Positions 59,890-64,000 of a stretch of DNA of 64,000 nucleotides are shown in pieces. The first letter of the stretch is position 1; the number at the start of each line of letters is the position of its first letter. Source of the stretch: Poriferisocius sp965200775 (GTDB lineage Bacteria > Actinomycetota > Acidimicrobiia > Acidimicrobiales > Bin134); assembly GCA_965200775.1 (NCBI GenBank), contig OZ241383.1:2294001-2358000 (forward strand), written 5' to 3'. The notes below the pieces were generated by a model. It saw only the letters and a program-made list of their open reading frames with translations, ran no database searches and was not told where the DNA came from. A program made the translations under genes and the position numbers.

Positions 59890-60726
59890 TCAGCGCACCG
59901 AAGACACCGCCAGCCCCAGCACCAACAGGCCCACCATCACCCGGTACAGAGCGAACGGGCCGAAGCTCCGGGTGCGAACCAACGCCAAAAGCCCCTTCAC
60001 CGCCACAAACCCCGTGAGGGCCGAGGCCACCATGCCCCAGGCAAAGGCTGCCCGAGCGTCGGAGGGTATGCCTCCCCACCCGCCGACGTCGATGAACAAG
60101 TACAGCCCGGCCCCGGCGATCACCGGCACGCTCATCAGCATGGCCATCCGGGTCGCGGCCACCCGGTCGAGGTCAAGCAGGCGGCCTGCCGTCATGATGA
60201 CCCCTGAGCGCGAAACCCCTGGCTGAAGCGAGCAGGCTTGGGCCAGGCCCAGCAACAGCGCGTCGCGCCCGGTCACCTCGCCGATCTCCCTGGTCCCCCC
60301 GCGCCGGTCGGCCCACCACAAAAGCACCCCGAATACAGCCAGCAGCCCGCCGATCAGCCAGATTTCGTCGTCAGCGTCGTCGATAACCGACCGCAGCCCC
60401 ACCCCAACCACCGCGGCCGGCACGGTGGCCACAACCAGAAGCCACCCGAGTCGCCCCTCGGCGGTCATCGGCCCACGGCGCATCGCCAACCCGGCGATAC
60501 CGTCTCGAACCAGCGCCCACACCTCCCTGCCCATGCAAGCCAAAACCCCGACCAGCGTGCCCAGGTGGACTGCGACATCGAACGCCTTCTTGAGGTCTTC
60601 CCGTCCCTCGAAGTCGTCCCAACCGGCCAACCAGGGAATGATCTGCAGGTGCCCGCTGGACGACACCGGTAGGAACTCGGTGAGGCCCTGGGCGATGCCC
60701 AACAAGATGGCGTGCAGGATCGACAT
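59890..60726 (-). CDS. uppP: Undecaprenyl-diphosphate phosphatase
   Basis: A 278-residue membrane phosphatase (BacA/UppP). The catalytic motifs are GLTEFLPVSSSGHL (14-27) and LAQACSLQPGVSRSGVIM near 165-180. It recycles the undecaprenyl carrier for peptidoglycan synthesis and can raise bacitracin resistance. Several hydrophobic helices cover the rest. The start MSILHAILLGIAQ is standard. It is encoded tail-to-tail with the SAF-protein gene. Confidence 0.97.
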   Translation of the reverse strand: MSILHAILLGIAQGLTEFLPVSSSGHLQIIPWLAGWDDFEGREDLKKAFDVAVHLGTLVGVLACMGREVWALVRDGIAGLAMRRGPMTAEGRLGWLLVVATVPAAVVGVGLRSVIDDADDEIWLIGGLLAVFGVLLWWADRRGGTREIGEVTGRDALLLGLAQACSLQPGVSRSGVIMTAGRLLDLDRVAATRMAMLMSVPVIAGAGLYLFIDVGGWGGIPSDARAAFAWGMVASALTGFVAVKGLLALVRTRSFGPFALYRVMVGLLVLGLAVSSVR

Positions 60727-60744
60727 GGCCCTGCCGGGTGCTAG

Positions 60745-62091
60745 CTAGGCACCGGACATGGTGACATCGGCCACCACCAGCGACACCCCGGCGGCGTTCA
60801 TCGGCAACCAGGTGAGGTCGGACCCCACCGCCACCACATCAAGCAGCATCCGCTGGAGAGTGGAGGCGATGGTTATCTCCCGGACCGGCTCAGCCAACTC
60901 CCCGTTGCGAATCCTCAGCCCCTCGGCCCCGGTGGAGAAGTCACCGCTTATCGGGTTCACACCCGAGTGCAGGCCCGACACCCCCTGCACCAGCACCCCG
61001 TTCTCGATCCCGGCGATGAGTTCGGACGGCGGGCGGTCGCCGGGGGCCAGCGACAGGGCCTGGCAGCCCACACCGGGCGTGCTGGAGTAGCCCCGCACCG
61101 CCGAGCCGGTTGACGCCGTGCCCGAACGTCGGCCGGTATAGCTGTTGTGCAAGAACCGCTTAAGCTCGCCGCCGCCGATCAGCCGGTTGCACCGGGTGGC
61201 CAAGCCCTCGCCGTCTGCATCCGAAGCGGTGAACGCCTCGGGGTTGGTGGGGTCATCAACCAGAGTGATGCTCTGGGCTGCCACCTGGTCGCCCAGTCGA
61301 TCTGCGAAGAGCGAACGACCCTTGAGCACCGCCTCGCCCGAAAGCGTGCCGCCGATGATGCCCAGGAACTGGGCGGTCACGAACGGGTCCAGCACCACCG
61401 TGACCCGCTCGGTGGGGGGTTGCTCCGCTCCCAGCATCCGGGTGGCTCGCTCCACCGCGTCGCGGGCCGCTTCCCCCACGTCCAACCCGCCGGGCTCCCG
61501 ACCGACCGAGAAGCCGAACCCGGTTTGGGTTTCGTCGCCGTCGGAAGCCAGCGAGCAAGCGGTGAGGTAGCACGAGGTGTCCCTCCCCGAGCTGCGGATG
61601 CCGGTGGTGGTGGCGATGGCATCGGCGCTCTCCGCATCGGCGTAGTCGGCCGACTCCACCCCGACGATGCGAGGATCGCCGGCCCGCACCGCTCGCTCCA
61701 GCTCCAGGGCCAGGTCGATCTTGGCTTCGGTGCCGAAGCCCAGCAGGGCCTCGTTGTAGAGGTCGAGCACAGGAGGGTCCACGCCGTCGGGCTCGGCCAG
61801 CCCGAAGAACTCGTCGGGGCTACCGAACTCGGCGTTGTCGCGGGCTTCGGCCAGGGTCTCGCCCAGCACGTCGGAATCGAGGGTGCCGGCGTAGGCGAAA
61901 CCCTGACGACCCCCGGCTATGACCCGGATGCCAACTCCCTGCGATTCGGCAACCGACAGCGACTCGATCTCCCCTTTGTACACCCGAACGTCGGTCTCCC
62001 GGCTGTGGCCCACCACCGCCTCGATCTGCTCGCCGTCTCGCCCCCAGCCAACGATCCGCTCGGCGATCTCCAACAGCTCCCCGGGATTCAC
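60745..62091 (-). CDS. tldE: TldE/PmbA-like metallopeptidase subunit
   Basis: A 448-residue protein of the TldD/PmbA family without the HExxxH motif, so it is the TldE-type partner. The N-terminal AVVGHSRETDVRVYKGEIESLSVAESQGVGIRV and the GLHSGVNPISGDFSTGAEGLRIRNGELA region are diagnostic. The TldD-TldE complex degrades peptides, and in some bacteria processes modified peptides or controls inhibitors. It lies 40 bases downstream of the tldD gene on the same strand. Confidence 0.93.
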   Translation of the reverse strand: MNPGELLEIAERIVGWGRDGEQIEAVVGHSRETDVRVYKGEIESLSVAESQGVGIRVIAGGRQGFAYAGTLDSDVLGETLAEARDNAEFGSPDEFFGLAEPDGVDPPVLDLYNEALLGFGTEAKIDLALELERAVRAGDPRIVGVESADYADAESADAIATTTGIRSSGRDTSCYLTACSLASDGDETQTGFGFSVGREPGGLDVGEAARDAVERATRMLGAEQPPTERVTVVLDPFVTAQFLGIIGGTLSGEAVLKGRSLFADRLGDQVAAQSITLVDDPTNPEAFTASDADGEGLATRCNRLIGGGELKRFLHNSYTGRRSGTASTGSAVRGYSSTPGVGCQALSLAPGDRPPSELIAGIENGVLVQGVSGLHSGVNPISGDFSTGAEGLRIRNGELAEPVREITIASTLQRMLLDVVAVGSDLTWLPMNAAGVSLVVADVTMSGA

Positions 62092-62131
62092 GACCCGCTC
62101 CGCGATCCAGCTTCTTGCTGCCCGCCAAGAT

Positions 62132-63523
62132 TCACGCCGCGGTGCCTCCCACGGTCATCGATGCCACCCGAAGGGTAGGGGTGCCGTCGCCCACCGGAAC
62201 GCCCTGGCCGTCCTTGCCGCACGTGCCCGGCGATCCCATGGCGAAGTCGTTGCCCAAAACCTCGATCCCTGCCAGCACCTCCGGACCGTTGCCGATCAGG
62301 TTGCCCTCCCGGATCGGGGGGCCGATCTCGCCGTTCACGATCAGGTACGCCTCGGTCATGCCGAACACGAAGTCCCCGGTGGCGGTGTTCACTTGCCCGC
62401 CGCCGAGGTGGGCCACATACACCCCCCGGTCGGTGGCGGCGATGATGTCGTCGGGGTCGGTGGTGCCGTTGGCCAGGTAGGTGTTGGTCATCCGCACCAT
62501 CGGCAGGTGCTGGTAGCTCTGGCGACGGCCGTTTCCCGAGCTCTCCCGTCCCTCCTTGCGAGCCCTCAGCAGGTCCCACATGTAGTCGGTGAGCACGCCG
62601 TTCTCGATGAGCACGTTGCGTTGACCGGGGCGACCCTCGTCGTCGATGGCGTAGGCACCCCACTCCCGGGCCATCGATCCGTCGTCGATGAGGGTGACTT
62701 CCGGGGGTGCCACCTGCTCGCCAACCCGGTCTCGAAACACCGATGCCTGCTTTGCCACCAGGTCGGCCTCGAGGCCGTGACCGCAAGCCTCGTGGAACAG
62801 CACGCCCCCTCCGCCGGGGCCGATCACCACCGGCATCGACCCGCTGGGCGCGGGCTGGGCCGCCAGCTTGGTCACGGCCCGGTTGGCTGCGGTGCGGGCC
62901 AGAGCATCCACCTCGTACTCGTCGAACAGCTCGAATCCGACGGGACGGCCCACGCTCTCGAACCCGGTCTGCATACCGGTGTCGCCCACAACCACGCACG
63001 ACACCGCGAACCGGGTGCGAACCTGATCGTCGGATGCCAGCAGCCCGTCGCTGTTGGCCACCAGGATCCGGCGGCAGCCGTCGGCGTAACGAGCCGAAAC
63101 CTGGGTGATGGCCGATCCGGTTGACCGGGCCGCCTCGTCGGCTCGGCCCAACAGCTCCACCTTGGCGGCCTTGGCCACCGTCTCGGGCATGACCTCCACC
63201 TGCTGAGGTGCGGGGGCGTCAACCCGGTCCAGAGCCGTAACCCGGGTGCCGGCGTGGCCCCCTCGGGCCGCGGCGGCTGCGGCTCGGGCCGCGGCAGCCA
63301 GCCCGGCCTCGCTCAGATCGGAGGTGTGGGCAAACCCAGTGGACTCCCCCACAACCACTCGGATGCCCGCGCCCCGGGTGCGTCCCGATGTCAGTTCCTC
63401 CACCTTGCCGTCGTCGAGCAGGGCCGACGACGACTGCCGGTCCTCCACGAAGACCTCAGCGAACTCGCCGCCGGTTTGAAGCGCCTCGGACAGCGTGGCG
63501 ACCACTACGGAATCGTCGATCAC
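62132..63523 (-). CDS. tldD: TldD-like metallopeptidase
   Basis: A 463-residue zinc peptidase subunit. The HExxxH motif is HEACGH (244-249), in the context FHEACGHGLEADLVAK. The N-terminus has the TldD-like VEDRQSSSALLDDGKVEELTSG, and GRRQSYQHLPMVRMTNTYLANG precedes the zinc-site Cys in SPGTCGKDGQG. It pairs with TldE as a peptidase complex with a peptide-processing function. The gene is upstream of tldE. Confidence 0.95.
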   Translation of the reverse strand: MIDDSVVVATLSEALQTGGEFAEVFVEDRQSSSALLDDGKVEELTSGRTRGAGIRVVVGESTGFAHTSDLSEAGLAAAARAAAAAARGGHAGTRVTALDRVDAPAPQQVEVMPETVAKAAKVELLGRADEAARSTGSAITQVSARYADGCRRILVANSDGLLASDDQVRTRFAVSCVVVGDTGMQTGFESVGRPVGFELFDEYEVDALARTAANRAVTKLAAQPAPSGSMPVVIGPGGGGVLFHEACGHGLEADLVAKQASVFRDRVGEQVAPPEVTLIDDGSMAREWGAYAIDDEGRPGQRNVLIENGVLTDYMWDLLRARKEGRESSGNGRRQSYQHLPMVRMTNTYLANGTTDPDDIIAATDRGVYVAHLGGGQVNTATGDFVFGMTEAYLIVNGEIGPPIREGNLIGNGPEVLAGIEVLGNDFAMGSPGTCGKDGQGVPVGDGTPTLRVASMTVGGTAA

Positions 63524-63642
63524 AGCGTCTCTCCCTCTACTTGCCGCCGTAGCCTACCGACCCGACCGGCCCATCTCGCACAGGGGGGAGCACGAAGCGG
63601 GCATGGCCGGAGTCCCCGTCCCTCTCCCGGATTGGAGCATCC

Positions 63643-64000
63643 CTATCCCAGGTTGGAGCGGCGTGGATAGGCGTGGTCGGGGTCGCAGATGATGTTCACC
63701 ACATACGGGACACCGGCATTGAGAGCCCGACTCAGGGCCGGGCCGATGTCGTCGGGCCGCTCCACCGTCTCCCCGGCGCCGCCCAACGCCTCAACCACCT
63801 GGTCGTAGCGGCACCCCTCCTGGAGATCGGCGGCCACGTCGTAGCCGTACATCTGGCGCATGGGATGTTTCTCCAGGCCCCAACAACCGTTGTTCCCCAC
63901 CACAATGGCCACCGGTAGGTTGTGGCGCACCAACGAATCGGCGTCCATCAGAGAGAACCCCGCCGCTCCGTCACCCAGCATCAGCACCACCTGGCGGTCG
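63643..64000 (-). CDS. ThDP-dependent enzyme, C-terminal part (runs off the window)
   Basis: The last 118 residues of a thiamine-diphosphate enzyme of the acetolactate synthase / oxalyl-CoA decarboxylase / benzoylformate decarboxylase superfamily. The ThDP motif runs from GDGAAGFSLMDADSL to the NN of VVGNNGCWGLEK. The end reads VVNIICDPDHAYPRRSNLG. The precise reaction cannot be told from this part. The upstream start is beyond 64000. Confidence 0.85.
   Translation of the reverse strand, partial: DRQVVLMLGDGAAGFSLMDADSLVRHNLPVAIVVGNNGCWGLEKHPMRQMYGYDVAADLQEGCRYDQVVEALGGAGETVERPDDIGPALSRALNAGVPYVVNIICDPDHAYPRRSNLG

Overview
The window is high-GC, gene-dense chromosomal DNA from an actinomycete-type bacterium. 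Markers are a CarD regulator, a DUF222/HNH '13E12-type' gene, a SepX/GlpR-like membrane protein beside a MoeA/Glp gene, luciferase-like flavin oxidoreductases, many GTG/TTG starts and many acyl-CoA genes. The coenzyme A and SDR load fits an uncultured Acidimicrobiia-like lineage, but that placement is inference.

Layout. 1-9.2 kb: partial MFS exporter, esterase, two LLM oxidoreductases, sulfotransferase, acyl-CoA dehydrogenase, lipoprotein glutaminyl cyclase, a DUF429 protein and an unknown gene. 9.4-13.8 kb: carD, tRNA-Pro, then a three-gene cassette (circularly permuted ATP-grasp, alpha-E protein, transglutaminase-like protein) of the predicted peptide-ligase type. 13.9-19.6 kb: two peptide-ABC permeases and two mosaic duplicate binding lipoproteins, with no ATPase genes. 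19.6-35.1 kb: an Fe/2OG-oxygenase-like protein, a UGSC-family selenoprotein with an overlapping partner, methyltransferases, SDRs, a GCS2-type ligase, an MFS exporter, an orphan antitoxin, tRNA-Glu, an amidohydrolase, a VIT1-like transporter and a CoA transferase. 35.1-42.5 kb: acyl-CoA ligase, crotonase, thiolase, acyl-CoA dehydrogenase (lipid or steroid-like beta-oxidation) and a membrane sulfite-oxidase-fold protein. 42.7-48.8 kb: rsgA, then an accessory patch (HTH/ImmA protease with DUF4411 PIN protein, an IS481 scar, a frameshifted HNH gene, and a five-iteron array before a DUF4143 ATPase). 48.9-64 kb: a TauD-like dioxygenase, an SDR, a three-gene operon with an APH-like kinase, tRNA-Ala, the molybdenum-cofactor and division group (glpR-like, moaC, moaA, moeA/glp, plsY), MTA phosphorylase, a SAF protein, uppP, tldE/tldD and a partial ThDP enzyme.

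Most notable signals. (1) Two genes read through an in-frame UGA that is followed at bacterial-SECIS spacing by a 7-8 bp hairpin. One is the known UGSC family. The other is a SAM-dependent methyltransferase whose UGA falls where I recall homologues having Cys, a possible new selenoprotein. (2) Two gene junctions (12.8 kb and 52.2 kb) carry triplicated GTGA stop/start overlaps. The repeat units, 38 and 68 bp, are both 2 modulo 3, so each extra copy makes a mini-ORF ending exactly on the next GTG. (3) Five 23-bp iterons run into the ribosome-binding site of an AAA+ ATPase. (4) The duplicated binding-protein genes show a gene-conversion-like patchwork.

Function assignments rest on motif recognition and memory of families. 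No database search was run.
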